DNA of 64,000 nt from Streptosporangium violaceochromogenes (GTDB lineage: Bacteria; Actinomycetota; Actinomycetes; Streptosporangiales; Streptosporangiaceae): positions 124,001-188,000 of the forward strand of contig NZ_BNBB01000007.1 of assembly GCF_014654615.1 (NCBI RefSeq), written 5' to 3'. A program made the translations under genes and the position numbers. How positions within the stretch are numbered: position 1 is the stretch's first letter; every line of letters begins with the position of its first letter. Below are positions 1 to 8,687 of this stretch, one piece after another. The notes beneath the pieces are model-generated. The model made no database searches and was not told the origin of the DNA. It saw nothing but the letters and a program-made list of their open reading frames with translations.

Positions 1-541
1 GGACCATCTGCCCCATGTGCCAGTCGCCGTGGGTGAGCGAACCGGGCCCGTCGGCCGGAGGGGGCAGGCAGGCCAGGGTCCGGCGCACCAGGATCCCGGC
101 CGGCGAGCCGGGATCCAGCCGGGCGACCGTCGTGGCCACCCGGGCCGGGCCGCCCGCCGGCGGCAGCGGCGGCAGCGCCCGCGAGGGCACCGCGTGCAGC
201 CGGGCCAGCAGCCGGGCCGCCTCCTCCCAGGGGGCCGCCTGCGGGCTCCGGGGGTCCACCGGGGTCCCGGCCGGCCAGACGGTGACCAGCCGGTCGCCGG
301 CGACCAGGATCTCGCCGGTCACCGGCTGAAGCATGATCTCACGCAGCGCCGGATGGGCCGCGGCGCGTATCCGCCGCTCCAGCGGCGCCCGCGCGGTCCC
401 GGGGGAGTGGGCCTTCACCACGACGGCCCCGGCCCGCACGACGGTCACGTCCGGCCTGGTCGGCAGCACCTCGGCGGGGGCCGCGCCGTACCGGGTGGCC
501 AGGTCGCGGAGTTCCCCGATCAGGGCCTCGCTTTCGCTCAC
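1..541 (-). CDS. Aminoglycoside phosphotransferase-family (APH) protein, C-terminus cut by window edge
   Basis: Read from a GTG at 541 (VSESEALIGEL), the protein runs to the window edge with about 180 residues visible. The last residues include LTHGDWHMGQMV, the Brenner-type HGDxH catalytic loop of APH/choline-kinase-like phosphotransferases; the Asp is the presumed catalytic base. An earlier VVVKAH segment fits the N-lobe nucleotide-binding Lys. The family phosphorylates small hydroxylated substrates (antibiotics, sugars, homoserine), but the substrate cannot be told from this fragment. It stands alone, divergent from the SnoaL-like gene that starts 97 bp away. The lobe metal-binding motif (DxD) that should follow lies outside the window. 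Confidence 0.75.
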   Translation of the reverse strand, partial: MSESEALIGELRDLATRYGAAPAEVLPTRPDVTVVRAGAVVVKAHSPGTARAPLERRIRAAAHPALREIMLQPVTGEILVAGDRLVTVWPAGTPVDPRSPQAAPWEEAARLLARLHAVPSRALPPLPPAGGPARVATTVARLDPGSPAGILVRRTLACLPPPADGPGSLTHGDWHMGQMV

Positions 542-637
542 CCGGTAAGTGAACCACCGATCGCGGCTTCGCCGTACGGCGTGCCCGTATGGGGGAGGGC
601 GTCGCGCCTTTACCCCGGGTTGGGTTGGATGGGGGGC

Positions 638-1069
638 ATGAGAGAACGGGAGATCGCGGACCGCCTGGAGATCGGCGACCTGCTCGCCAAGTACGCCTAC
701 GCGCTCGACAGCGGGGACTGGGCACGCCTGGACCTCGTCTTCACCGCCGACGCGGTGATCGACCACACCTCCTCCGGCGGCATTCGCGGCACCCGGGACG
801 AGGTGCGGGAGCACCTGGCCGGGGCGCTGTCGCGCAGGCCCGGGCGGCAGCATCTGATCGGCGCGACGACCATCAGGTTCGAGCGGGACGAGGCCGTGGT
901 CACCGCCTCGTTCTTCCGCGCCCTCGCGTCGTCTCGCGCGGAGCTCCCCGCCGACGCCGCCGGGCTGGTTCACAGCGGCGGCTGGTACCACCACCGCATG
1001 ATCCGCACCCTCTACGGGTGGCGCAGCAGGGAGATGGTCGAGGAGCAGACCTGGCGGACCGTGCGGTAG
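638..1069 (+). CDS. SnoaL-like / NTF2-like fold protein
   Basis: This 143-residue protein (MREREIADRLEIGDLLAKYA) has the layout of SnoaL_4-type NTF2 proteins: an N-terminal helix with LLAKYAYALDSGDWARLD, an acidic pocket segment (VFTADAVIDHTSSGG), and a C-terminal strand pair with GWYHHRMIR and a closing Trp-rich end. Such folds include hydroxylating enzymes, isomerases and cyclases, and also many binding proteins; no substrate can be named. A second in-frame ATG lies at 629. I chose 638 because the G-run at 631-636 could serve as a ribosome site only for a later start or the mRNA may be nearly leaderless. The gene is monocistronic, 165 bp before the HAD gene. Confidence 0.7.
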   Translation: MREREIADRLEIGDLLAKYAYALDSGDWARLDLVFTADAVIDHTSSGGIRGTRDEVREHLAGALSRRPGRQHLIGATTIRFERDEAVVTASFFRALASSRAELPADAAGLVHSGGWYHHRMIRTLYGWRSREMVEEQTWRTVR

Positions 1070-1234
1070 GGGCGCGACAAGGGCAGGTGAAGGCCCGGCG
1101 GAGGCAGGGGAGGCACGGTGAGGGGCGGCCCCGCCGCGGGGCGTCCGCCATGGAACCTGTCATCCTTGATTTTCATACCCGGTCCTCGCGAAAGGGGACG
1201 CGGGCCGACACCGGGGGAGGCCGGGGGGGACGCG

Positions 1235-2032
1235 GTGAGCGAACACGGGAAGATCGAGTGCTGGCTGTCGGACATGGACGGGGTCCTGGTGCACGAGGGG
1301 CATCCGGTGCCCGGCGCAGAGGAGTTCGTCCGCCGCCTGCGCGCGTCCGGCAGGCGCTTCCTGGTGCTGACGAACAACTCCATCTACACTCCGCGCGACC
1401 TGGCCGTACGGCTGCGCGCCGCGGGCCTTGAGATCCCCGCGGGGGCGATCTGGACCTCCGCCCTCGCCACGGCGAGGTTCCTGGACGGCCAGCGCCCCGG
1501 CGGGTCCGCCTACGTGATCGGCGAGGCCGGGCTGACCACCGCCCTGCACGAGATCGGCTACGTGCTGACCGACATCGAGCCCGACTACGTGGTACTCGGG
1601 GAGACCCGCACCTACAGCTTCACCCAGATCACCCGGGCCGTCCGGCTGATCGAGCGCGGCGCCCGCTTCATCGCCACCAACCCCGACCCGATCGGCCCGT
1701 CGGGGGAGGGGTCGCTGCCCGCCTGCGGCGCGGTCGCCGCGATGATCACCAAGGCCACCGGGGTGCGGCCCTACTTCGTCGGCAAACCCAACCCGATGAT
1801 GATGCGCGGCGCGTTGCGGGCCATCGGCGCCCACAGCGAGAGCACCGCCATGATCGGCGACCGGATGGACACCGACATCGTCTCCGGTTTGGAGGCCGGG
1901 CTGTACACGATCCTGGTGCTCACCGGGGTCACGGACAGGGGGCAGGTGGACCGCTATCCGTTCCGCCCGTCTCTGGTGGTCGACTCGGTCGCCGACCTGG
2001 CCGACCTGATCGACGGCGCCGTCCCCGGGTGA
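1235..2032 (+). CDS. HAD-IIA (NagD-type) sugar/nucleotide phosphatase
   Basis: This 265-residue protein starts at a GTG preceded by a G-rich Shine-Dalgarno stretch at 1222-1230. HAD motif I is [10 protein letters not shown] near the N-terminus (two Asp, nucleophile and acid/base). Motif II is VLTNNS, and motif IV is [15 protein letters not shown] near the C-terminus, with KPNPMMM supplying the Lys of motif III. The cap sits between motifs II and III, as in the NagD/PLP phosphatase/p-nitrophenyl phosphatase group (HAD-IIA). These enzymes dephosphorylate ribonucleotides, PLP or sugar phosphates in the cytosol. The substrate is not predictable. The reading frame stays open upstream to 1118 but shows no family residues there. 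Confidence 0.88.
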   Translation: MSEHGKIECWLSDMDGVLVHEGHPVPGAEEFVRRLRASGRRFLVLTNNSIYTPRDLAVRLRAAGLEIPAGAIWTSALATARFLDGQRPGGSAYVIGEAGLTTALHEIGYVLTDIEPDYVVLGETRTYSFTQITRAVRLIERGARFIATNPDPIGPSGEGSLPACGAVAAMITKATGVRPYFVGKPNPMMMRGALRAIGAHSESTAMIGDRMDTDIVSGLEAGLYTILVLTGVTDRGQVDRYPFRPSLVVDSVADLADLIDGAVPG

Positions 2033-2111
2033 TCCGCCCGGCTCCGGCCCTCGTCGCGGTACCGCGGCCAGGACGCCCCCCTGGGGGCGGTCGCGGGGGC
2101 GGGGCCGCCGG

Positions 2112-2555
2112 TCAGGGGATCAGCTCGGGCAGGCGGCCGGCGTGGTCGGCGAGGTAGGCGCCGAGCTCGGGGGGGACGATGTTGAGGGCGGAGATCTCGG
2201 CGGGGTCGAGCGGCACCCGCACGACCTCGTAGACGCCCCTCGCGGGGTCGGAGAACTCGGGGCCGCAGCGCAGGGCGAGGTCCATGGAGACCAGGCGGCA
2301 GCCGTAGACGTGCTGGGTCTTGACGCCCTCGGCGCGCACGCACTCCAGGGTGGTCAGCGGGGTGACGTCGGAGACGGTGGCGCCCAGCTCCTCCAGCACC
2401 TCGCGGTGCAGGGTGTGCTCAAGGGAGGCGTCGTCGGGCTCGACGTGGCCGCCGGGAACCGACCAGTAGAGCTCCTCGCCGGGGACCGTGCGCCGGAAGA
2501 TCACCAGCTGGTCGTCGTCGAGGAGAACCGCGCGGACGCTGGGGACGAGAGCCAT
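2112..2555 (-). CDS. Nudix hydrolase
   Basis: This 147-residue protein carries the Nudix helix: GGHVEPDD, then REVLEELGA, giving the RE..EE..G metal-binding core. It has a typical opening (VRAVLLDDDQLVIFRR) and a closing LNIVPPELGAYL segment. Family members hydrolyse nucleoside diphosphates linked to a second moiety. One detail is off: between the Gly of the box and its REVLEE core there is one residue more than in the GX5EX7RE pattern, and Ala occupies the usual upstream Glu position. The metal-binding REVLEE glutamates are intact. It runs opposite to the HAD gene and in the same direction as arfB, with 76 bp between them. Confidence 0.85.
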   Translation of the reverse strand: MALVPSVRAVLLDDDQLVIFRRTVPGEELYWSVPGGHVEPDDASLEHTLHREVLEELGATVSDVTPLTTLECVRAEGVKTQHVYGCRLVSMDLALRCGPEFSDPARGVYEVVRVPLDPAEISALNIVPPELGAYLADHAGRLPELIP

Positions 2556-2631
2556 CCACCCATTGTGTCACCCGGCACCGGCACCCGCCCCGGTCGTCCG
2601 CGGGGCTCCGGCCCTCAGGCAGGGGAACGTG

Positions 2632-3072
2632 TCAAAGGTCGCCCCGGCGCAGGCGTTTGATCTCCGAGCGGTGCCTCTTGGCGGCGAGCCGCCGCTCGGT
2701 GACGCCCCTGCCGGGCCGGGTGGGCCGCCGCCGCTTCGGCGGCGGGGCGACGGCCTCGTGGAGGAGCCGGGCCAGGCGCGCCTGGGCGGCGTCGCGGTTG
2801 CGCAGCTGGGAGCGGAATTCCGAGGCGGTGACGGTGATGACGCCGTTCACCAGGCGCGGCGCGAGGCGCTGGAGGGCGCGGGCCTTCAGGGCCGGGCCGA
2901 GCGCCTCGGTGGCGGCCAGGTCGAAGCTGAGCTCCACCCGGCTGTCGGTGGTGTTGACCCCCTGGCCGCCGGGCCCGGAGGAGCGGGAGAAGCGCCAGCG
3001 CAGCTCGGTCTCGGGGACGCTGAGCGCGTCGCCGATCCGGAGTGGACCGGTCACGGCGACCCCTCCCTTCAC
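2632..3072 (-). CDS. arfB: ArfB (YaeJ) peptidyl-tRNA hydrolase, ribosome rescue factor
   Basis: This 146-residue protein has the release-factor GGQ motif in SSGPGGQGVNTTDSRVEL near residue 35, followed by a lysine/arginine-rich tail (PPKRRRPTR, ERRLAAKRHRSEIKRLRR). That combination without a codon-recognition domain is diagnostic of ArfB. It enters stalled ribosomes lacking a codon in the A site, places its basic tail in the empty mRNA channel and hydrolyses the peptidyl-tRNA. Length matches the family (about 140). The ATG at 3072 lies 46 bp below a 22-bp perfect palindrome in its leader. Confidence 0.9.
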   Translation of the reverse strand: MKGGVAVTGPLRIGDALSVPETELRWRFSRSSGPGGQGVNTTDSRVELSFDLAATEALGPALKARALQRLAPRLVNGVITVTASEFRSQLRNRDAAQARLARLLHEAVAPPPKRRRPTRPGRGVTERRLAAKRHRSEIKRLRRGDL

Positions 3073-3117
3073 GTGGGTCGTGGCGTCGTGTCCCCCGGGT
3101 GCCCTCCGGGAGAGGCC

Positions 3118-3139
3118 GTGCCCCCTCGCGAGGGGGCAC
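3118..3139. promoter_or_regulatory. 22-bp perfect palindrome between arfB and the divergent hydrolase gene
   Basis: The 22 bases are fully self-complementary (GTGCCCCCTCG and its reverse complement, with no spacer). As RNA they would form a 9-bp stem with a short CGCG-centred loop. It sits 46 bp before the arfB start and 154 bp before the divergent gene at 3293. No T-tract follows on either strand. It could be a leader hairpin of arfB, a terminator-like structure or a dimeric-protein operator. Confidence 0.5.
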
Positions 3140-3292
3140 GGGCTCAGGATAGCCGGGGGGTAAGTTCACGGATCAATTGATTTATACCCATTGTGATGGG
3201 ACGGCGAATGCGCCCTTGTGGCCCCTGTCTCCTTCCGCCACAGTGGTTCGGGGGCCGGCCAGCGAGATCCGTGAGGGGAAGGACGGGGGCGC

Positions 3293-4126
3293 GTGGACAA
3301 GATCGTCGGCGTGCACGGAATAGGCAAGTACCACTACTACCGGGACGCCGGGAACTCGGTCGCGGGGGCGGCCGAGGCGGTACGCGGCAAATGGGACCGT
3401 TACCTGCACAGGGCGCTGTCCTGCGGCGCGCCGTACACCCGGGAACGTTACATCACCGAGATCGCCTACTACGCCCACCTGCTGGGGGAGCACGAGAAGG
3501 AGGCCGCCCCCGCCGTGCGGGACATGGACCTTCCCGCCCAGGAGGTCTTCGTCGCCTGGGCGGGGCAGCTCCACCCGGTGGGGGAGGGGCTGACCGGTGT
3601 GCTGCACCGGGTGACCGGCTGGCTGCTGGAACGTCTGCAGTCCAAGGCCGTCGACTTCGCGGGGCTCTTCTGTCCGGAGGTCGCCGCCTACATGGCCCCC
3701 GGCGGCGAGGCGCGGGCGAAGGCGCGGGCGGCCGTGGCGGAGGTGATCGAGCGCAACCGGCCGAAGGTGGTCGTCGCGCACTCGCTCGGCAGCGTGGTGG
3801 CCTACGAGACGCTCTGGGCCGACCCGGGGCCGGAGGTGGAACTGCTGATCACCCTGGGCAGTCCGCTGGGCATGCGCAATGTGATCTTCGAGCGTCTGTC
3901 GCCCACCCCGGTCAACGGCCGCGGCGAGAGGCCGCCGCGGGTCCGGCGGTGGGTCAACGTCGCCGACAAGGACGACATCGTGGCCATCCCCCCCGAGCTG
4001 GGGCGGTACTTCGCCGGGATCGACCGGGAGGTGTCGGTGAACCTCGACTGGCTCGACTTCCACAGCGTGGAGAAATACCTCGGCTGTGGCGCGCTCAACG
4101 AGTATCTGGGGCCGTACCTCGCCTGA
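3293..4126 (+). CDS. Alpha/beta-hydrolase-fold protein (lipase/esterase-like)
   Basis: This 277-residue protein starts at GTG 3293, with AAGGA-type ribosome site upstream. It opens with a strand and oxyanion-type VGVHGIGKYHYY, has a nucleophile elbow VVVAHSLGSVVAYETL (GxSxG variant HSLGS), then a strand ELLITLGSPLGM. A candidate acid lies in NVADKDDIVAIP and a candidate His in LDFHSVEKYL, so a Ser-Asp-His triad can be assigned in order. LGSPLG after the elbow is common in lipase class 3/PGAP1-like hydrolases. No signal peptide is seen, so it is probably cytosolic. Substrate unknown. Confidence 0.75.
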   Translation: MDKIVGVHGIGKYHYYRDAGNSVAGAAEAVRGKWDRYLHRALSCGAPYTRERYITEIAYYAHLLGEHEKEAAPAVRDMDLPAQEVFVAWAGQLHPVGEGLTGVLHRVTGWLLERLQSKAVDFAGLFCPEVAAYMAPGGEARAKARAAVAEVIERNRPKVVVAHSLGSVVAYETLWADPGPEVELLITLGSPLGMRNVIFERLSPTPVNGRGERPPRVRRWVNVADKDDIVAIPPELGRYFAGIDREVSVNLDWLDFHSVEKYLGCGALNEYLGPYLA

Positions 4127-4197
4127 GGCCGGGCGTTCGCGCTCCCCGGCTCCTCTTTGCCCCCTTTCCTCCGCCCGGGAGGGGGCGGGGAGAAGCT

Positions 4198-4225
4198 TGA
4201 TCGGATCGCCGGGAATTTCCGATCA
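4198..4225. promoter_or_regulatory. Inverted repeat just upstream of the small secreted-protein gene
   Basis: Perfect 8-bp arms TGATCGGA and TCCGATCA are separated by 12 bases, ending 8 bp before the ATG at 4234. The position suggests an operator or a leader hairpin close to the ribosome site of the downstream gene. No cognate regulator is adjacent. Confidence 0.35.
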
Positions 4226-4233
4226 TCTGTTGG

Positions 4234-4746
4234 ATGATGCGGCATATGAGTTACCTCTCCACGAGGTTCGCCGCCGCGGTCATCACCGTCGCGCTGGGCG
4301 GCGCACTCCTCATTCAGCCCCCCGCCACGGCCGCCGCCGTCACCACCACCGCGGCCGCCGACTTCCACTATGAGATCTTCTTCCCCAAGTACACCTCCAG
4401 GGGCGGTTACCTCACCTACACCGTCAAGGTGCGCAACAGGAAGGCCAGGGGACAGCACTACGTGGCGCTCGTCGGCGCCTTCTCCCGCCACTTCCGCGGG
4501 GTCAAGGTGATCGCCAAGCCCCGCAGCGTCAGGTGCTCGGTCAAGCGGCGCTCCGTGGCCTGCATGATCTCCTCCCTCGACAGGGGCGACTCCACCACCG
4601 TCAAGCTGCGCGGGTGGGTGGGGCCGCGCCGGGGTGTCGCCGTGGCCAGGTTCGGCGCGGTCGTCACCGACGAGCCGGGCGTCTCGGTGGGGCGGCTCGC
4701 CAAGAAGATCCGCCGCCACGTCACGGCCAGGTCGAAGATCTTGTGA
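4234..4746 (+). CDS. Small secreted protein, Ig-like (DUF11-type) domain
   Basis: This 170-residue product has a clear Sec signal peptide: a basic start, a hydrophobic core (FAAAVITVALGGALLI) and an Ala-rich cleavage area (ATAAA) near residue 35. The mature part is beta-rich (YLTYTVKVRNRKARGQHYV, RSVRCSVKRRSVACMI, GDSTTVKLRGWV), resembling DUF11/CARDB-like extracellular beta-sandwich domains, and ends in a strongly basic tail. The two Cys residues may form one disulfide. A third in-frame ATG at 4246 is an alternative start that would still leave a complete signal peptide. No enzyme motif is visible and the function is unknown. Confidence 0.65.
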   Translation: MMRHMSYLSTRFAAAVITVALGGALLIQPPATAAAVTTTAAADFHYEIFFPKYTSRGGYLTYTVKVRNRKARGQHYVALVGAFSRHFRGVKVIAKPRSVRCSVKRRSVACMISSLDRGDSTTVKLRGWVGPRRGVAVARFGAVVTDEPGVSVGRLAKKIRRHVTARSKIL

Positions 4747-4920
4747 GCGCGTGACGCGGGAAGCGCGTTCCGGCGGCGGGGAGCCCGCCGCCGGGCGCGT
4801 CCCCCGCTCGGCTGCCGTTCCCGTCAATCCACGCGAAAACCCTGTATAGGGGGAAATCCAGGCTTTCGGGGGTGGCGCGAGAGGGGCCGGCAAGGGTAAA
4901 GAACGTGCCAGGATGGGGTC

Positions 4921-6150
4921 ATGGACATCGACCTGGCCGACCTGGGATTCTGGCGCCGCCCGCTGAAGGAGCGCCACGAGGCGTTCGCGCGGCTGCGTGA
5001 GCTCGACCGGCCGGTGTTCTTCCCCGAGCGGCGGGTGCCCCTGCTCCGCTCGGGCCGGGGCTTCTACGCCCTGGTCCGGCACGCCGACGTGGTCGAGGCC
5101 AGCCGCAACCCCAAGATCTTCTCCAGTGAGCCCGCCGTGACCAACCCCGAGCCGCCCGGCTGGGTCAAGCACGTGTTCGGCGAGTCGATGGTGAACATGG
5201 ACGACCCGCGCCACGCCCGGCTGCGGCGCATCGTCTCCCGCGCCTTCAGCCCCAGGATGCTGAGCAACCTCCAGGACGACATCGACCGGGTGTGCGCCGA
5301 GATCGTCGACGACGTGGTGGCGGCCGGGCCCGTGGACTTCGTGGACCAGGTCGCCGCCCGGCTGCCCATCCACGTCATCTGCGACATGATGGGCATCCCC
5401 GGCGACGAGCGGGCCTCCGTGCACGAGCACGTGGACGTCTCCACCGCCTACACCGGCGTACGGCCCAGCCTGGCGCAGACGGCCCGCAGGGGCGCGCGGA
5501 ACATGCTGGCGCTGCTGGCCCTCCAGCGTCTGGTGATCAGGCTGGGCAGGGAGCGGGCGCAGGCGCCGGGCAAGGACCTGGTGTCGGCGCTGGTCACCGC
5601 CAACGTGGACGGCGAGCGGCTGACCGACAGGGAGCTGGGGTCGTTCTTCGCGCTGCTGCTGGTGGCGGGCAACGAGACGGCCCGCAACACCATGGCCCAC
5701 GGCATCAAGCTGCTCACCGACAACCCCGAGCAGCGCCGCCTGCTGACGGAGGACTTCGACGCCCGCATCGGCGGGGCGATCGAGGAGATGGTCCGCCACG
5801 TCTCGCCCATCATGCAGTTCCGCCGCACCGTCACCCAGGACCACGACCTGCGCGGCCTGCACCTGAAGGCCGGCGACAAGGTCGTGCTCTTCTACGGCTC
5901 GGCCAACCGCGACGAGACGGTCTTCCCCGACCCCGACCGGTTCGACATCACCCGCGACACCAAGCCGCACGTGGGCTTCGGAGGTCCCGGGCCCCACTTC
6001 TGCCTGGGCGCCAACCTCGCCCGCCAGGAGATGCGGACGATGTTCCGCGAGCTGCTGACCCGGCTTCCGGAGATCCGCTCGGTCGGCGAGCCGGAGCTGC
6101 TGCTGTCCAACTTCGACAACAGCGTCCGCCGCCAGGCCTTCACCTTCTGA
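4921..6150 (+). CDS. Cytochrome P450
   Basis: This 409-residue protein is of usual length for a soluble bacterial class I P450. The I-helix oxygen-binding motif AGNETARN lies near residue 248, the K-helix ExxR is Glu289/Arg292, and the heme loop FGGPGPHFCLGANLAR has Cys361 as heme thiolate ligand. The GP instead of the common FGxGxH spacing (GGPGPHFC) is tolerated in this group. No ferredoxin or reductase gene is adjacent, so electrons must come from elsewhere. It stands alone, tail to tail with the MFS gene (27-bp gap). CYP family and substrate cannot be assigned by eye. Confidence 0.95.
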   Translation: MDIDLADLGFWRRPLKERHEAFARLRELDRPVFFPERRVPLLRSGRGFYALVRHADVVEASRNPKIFSSEPAVTNPEPPGWVKHVFGESMVNMDDPRHARLRRIVSRAFSPRMLSNLQDDIDRVCAEIVDDVVAAGPVDFVDQVAARLPIHVICDMMGIPGDERASVHEHVDVSTAYTGVRPSLAQTARRGARNMLALLALQRLVIRLGRERAQAPGKDLVSALVTANVDGERLTDRELGSFFALLLVAGNETARNTMAHGIKLLTDNPEQRRLLTEDFDARIGGAIEEMVRHVSPIMQFRRTVTQDHDLRGLHLKAGDKVVLFYGSANRDETVFPDPDRFDITRDTKPHVGFGGPGPHFCLGANLARQEMRTMFRELLTRLPEIRSVGEPELLLSNFDNSVRRQAFTF

Positions 6151-6177
6151 ACGCTTCCCGGGCCGGCCGTCTCCCCG

Positions 6178-7605
6178 CTAGCCGTCCAGCGGGGGAGCCT
6201 CGACGGGGCAGCTCGGGTGGGGGTGGGAGGCGCCCAGGACGTTCCCCCGGACGGTGAGGAGGGTGATCAGCGCGGCGGCGCCCATCATCGCCGCGGCGAT
6301 CAGCATCGTGGTGTGGAAACCGGCGGTGAAGGCGGCCGGAGAGCGGAAGGCGTCACCCGTCAGGCCGGTCAGCGGGGGGATCGCGGCCACCGCGAACAGC
6401 CCGCCGGTACGGGCGACGGCGTTGTTGACCCCGCTGGCCACCCCGGCGTACCGCTCGGCGGCGGTGGCCAGCACGGTCGCGGTGAGCGGCGCGACCGCCG
6501 CCGACAGCCCCAGGCCGAACAGCGCCGTCGCGGGCAGCACGCCGGTCCGGTACGACGAGCCCGCGCCGATCCGGGACATCAGCAGCAGCGCGGCCGCGCA
6601 GGCCAGGATGCCGGCCGTCATCGGCAGGCGCGGGCCGATCCGCTTGGCCAGCTCCCCCGCGGCCGACGACAGCAGCAGCATCAGGACCGTCACCGGGATC
6701 ATCGCCGCGCCGGCTGCGGAGGGGGAGAAGCCGGCCGAGACCTGGAGCTGGACGACCAGCAGGAAGAACACCACGCCCATCGCGGCGTACATGACGAACG
6801 TGACGACGTTGACCCAGGTGAAGACCCTCGACGAGAAGAGGCCGACCGGCACGAGCGCGGCGGGCGAGCGCCTGATCTCCAGCAGGACGAACCCCGCCCC
6901 CAGCAGCGCGCCGATCGCGAGCGGGACCGGCCGCGGGCCGATCAGGCCGTAGGTGACCCCGGCCAGCGCCAGCGCGGCCAGGGCCGCCCCCAGAACGTCG
7001 AACCGGCCGCCGGCCTCGGGGTCCCTGCTCTCGGGCACGTGCCGTACGGCCACCGCCGTCACGAGCGCGGCCAGCGGCAGGTTGATCAGGAAGACCCACC
7101 GCCAGCCCGGCGTCTGGACCAGCCAGCCGCCGAGCAGCGGCCCCACGGCCGCCGCGACCCCGCCCAGCCCCGACCAGGCGCCGATCGCCCGGGGCCTGTC
7201 CTCCGGGACGAAGGACGCCTGGATGATCGCCAGGGAGCCCGGGGTGAGGAGCGCCCCGCCCACCCCCTGCAGCGCCCGGGCCGCGACCAGCGCCTCCACG
7301 CTGGGGGCCAGCCCGCACAGGGCCGAGGCCGCGGCGAACCAGCCGGCGCCGACGAGGAAGACCTTGCGCCTGCCGTAGCGGTCGCCGAGCGAGCCGCCCA
7401 GCAGGATCAGCCCGGCCAGGGTGAGGGTGTAGGCGTTGACGGTCCACTGCAGCCCCGCCATGTCGGCGCCGAGGTCGGCGCCGAGCGCGGGCAGCGCCAC
7501 GTTGACGACCGTGCTGTCCAGCAGGGCCATTCCCGAGCCGAGCACGGTGGTGAGCAGAACCCAGCGGCCGGTGGCCGAGCCGAGCCGGAGGCGGCTGTTC
7601 TCCAT
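6178..7605 (-). CDS. MFS drug exporter, DHA2 (EmrB/QacA) type
   Basis: This 475-residue protein has about 14 hydrophobic segments, as expected for DHA2 proton antiporters. Helix 1 carries the DHA2 signature LDSTVVNVALPALG with the membrane Asp. The loop 2-3 motif A is GSLGDRYGRRKVF, and motif C follows in helix 5 as AVGPLLGGWLV. Substrates of relatives include drugs, dyes and secondary metabolites. It is convergent with the P450 and divergent from the STM4015 operon (116 bp). No adjacent regulator is present. Confidence 0.92.
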   Translation of the reverse strand: MENSRLRLGSATGRWVLLTTVLGSGMALLDSTVVNVALPALGADLGADMAGLQWTVNAYTLTLAGLILLGGSLGDRYGRRKVFLVGAGWFAAASALCGLAPSVEALVAARALQGVGGALLTPGSLAIIQASFVPEDRPRAIGAWSGLGGVAAAVGPLLGGWLVQTPGWRWVFLINLPLAALVTAVAVRHVPESRDPEAGGRFDVLGAALAALALAGVTYGLIGPRPVPLAIGALLGAGFVLLEIRRSPAALVPVGLFSSRVFTWVNVVTFVMYAAMGVVFFLLVVQLQVSAGFSPSAAGAAMIPVTVLMLLLSSAAGELAKRIGPRLPMTAGILACAAALLLMSRIGAGSSYRTGVLPATALFGLGLSAAVAPLTATVLATAAERYAGVASGVNNAVARTGGLFAVAAIPPLTGLTGDAFRSPAAFTAGFHTTMLIAAAMMGAAALITLLTVRGNVLGASHPHPSCPVEAPPLDG

Positions 7606-7721
7606 CCCCCCATCATGTCCGTTTTCTTGCGATCCACCGGTCCGGAGACGAGGGTCCGATAAGTGTCGGTGATCTCTGGTAAGACATGGTCTGCCATGTT
7701 CTGCCTGACAGGAGCCTTGGA

Positions 7722-8687
7722 ATGGACTACGCCGAGTTCGACGACGCCGTCGGCGCGCTCCGGGACGGCGTGTACGCCGGCCTGCCCATCGTGCACGTGC
7801 CCGGCCCCGGCGAGGGGGACTCCCCCTCGGAGGCGCCCGCTCCGGAGGCGGCGGCCTGGCGCATCGGCGTGGACGGGGAGGAGAGCGGGTTCGGGCCCGC
7901 CTTCCGGCGCCTCCTCGGCACGGTCGACACGGCGGAGGTCACCGCGCTCATCGTCGGAGACTGGGGAGGCGCCTATGAGAGGAGCTCCCGCAAGGCGGTG
8001 GAGCTCCTGACCGGACACGCCCACCGCTTCCCCGCCCTCCGCTCGCTGTTCTTCGGCGCCATCCCGAGCGAGGAGTGTGAGATCTCCTGGATCCAGCAGA
8101 GCGACGTCACGCCGCTGGCGGAGGCCTTCCCGCTGCTGGAGCGCCTGGAGGTGCGCGGCGGGTCCGGGCTGCTCTTCTCCCCGATCCGGCACGCCAACCT
8201 CAGGGTGCTCAGGTTCGAGACGGGCGGGCTGCCCGCCTCCGTGGTCCGCGGCGTCGCCGGCAGCGACCTTCCCGCGCTTGAGTACCTGGAGCTCTGGCTC
8301 GGCACGAGCGAATACGAGGGCGAGGCGACCGTGGCGGACCTGGAGGGCGTCCTGGACGGCGAGCGGCTGCCCGCGCTGCGGCACCTGGGCCTGCAGGACA
8401 GCGAGATCCAGGACCAGGTCGCCGCCGCGGTGGCGTCCGCGCCGGTCGTGGCCCGCCTGGAGTCGCTGTCGCTGTCGATGGGCGCCCTGGGCGACGAGGG
8501 GGCGGAGGCGCTGCTGTCGGGGCAGCCGCTGACCCACCTGAAGCGCCTGGACCTGCACCACCACTACCTCACCGACCCCATGGTCGACCGGGTCCGGGCC
8601 GCGTTCGCCGGCTCCGGCGTCGAGGTCGACCTCTCCGAGCAGGAGGACCCGGACGGCGACTGGCGCTACGTGGCGGTCGCCGAATGA
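7722..8687 (+). CDS. STM4015-family leucine-rich-repeat-like protein
   Basis: This 321-residue product is the first gene of a five-gene operon. After an N-terminal part with AWRIGVDGEESGFG, irregular leucine-rich repeats run from about residue 90 to 300 (FPALRSLFFG, FPLLERLEVRG, NLRVLRFETGG, LPALEYLELW, LPALRHLGLQ, HLKRLDLHH). An ISWIQQSD segment resembles what I recall of the STM4015 family. LRR solenoids bind proteins or peptides, so it may be the recognition or scaffold component of the system. I chose ATG 7722, with GGAGCC 5 bp upstream; an earlier in-frame ATG at 7686 has no ribosome site. Its stop overlaps the next start in ATGA. Confidence 0.85.
   Translation: MDYAEFDDAVGALRDGVYAGLPIVHVPGPGEGDSPSEAPAPEAAAWRIGVDGEESGFGPAFRRLLGTVDTAEVTALIVGDWGGAYERSSRKAVELLTGHAHRFPALRSLFFGAIPSEECEISWIQQSDVTPLAEAFPLLERLEVRGGSGLLFSPIRHANLRVLRFETGGLPASVVRGVAGSDLPALEYLELWLGTSEYEGEATVADLEGVLDGERLPALRHLGLQDSEIQDQVAAAVASAPVVARLESLSLSMGALGDEGAEALLSGQPLTHLKRLDLHHHYLTDPMVDRVRAAFAGSGVEVDLSEQEDPDGDWRYVAVAE

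Noticed and set aside
3802-5997. 731-codon minus-strand frame opposite the P450 and neighbours
   Set aside because: It covers four plus-strand features including the well-supported P450; composition is that of an antisense shadow.
4921-7605. P450 plus MFS exporter (and the FAD monooxygenase at 44 kb) as a natural-product cluster
   Set aside because: No synthase, carrier protein or tailoring set is nearby; the genes are convergent or far apart.
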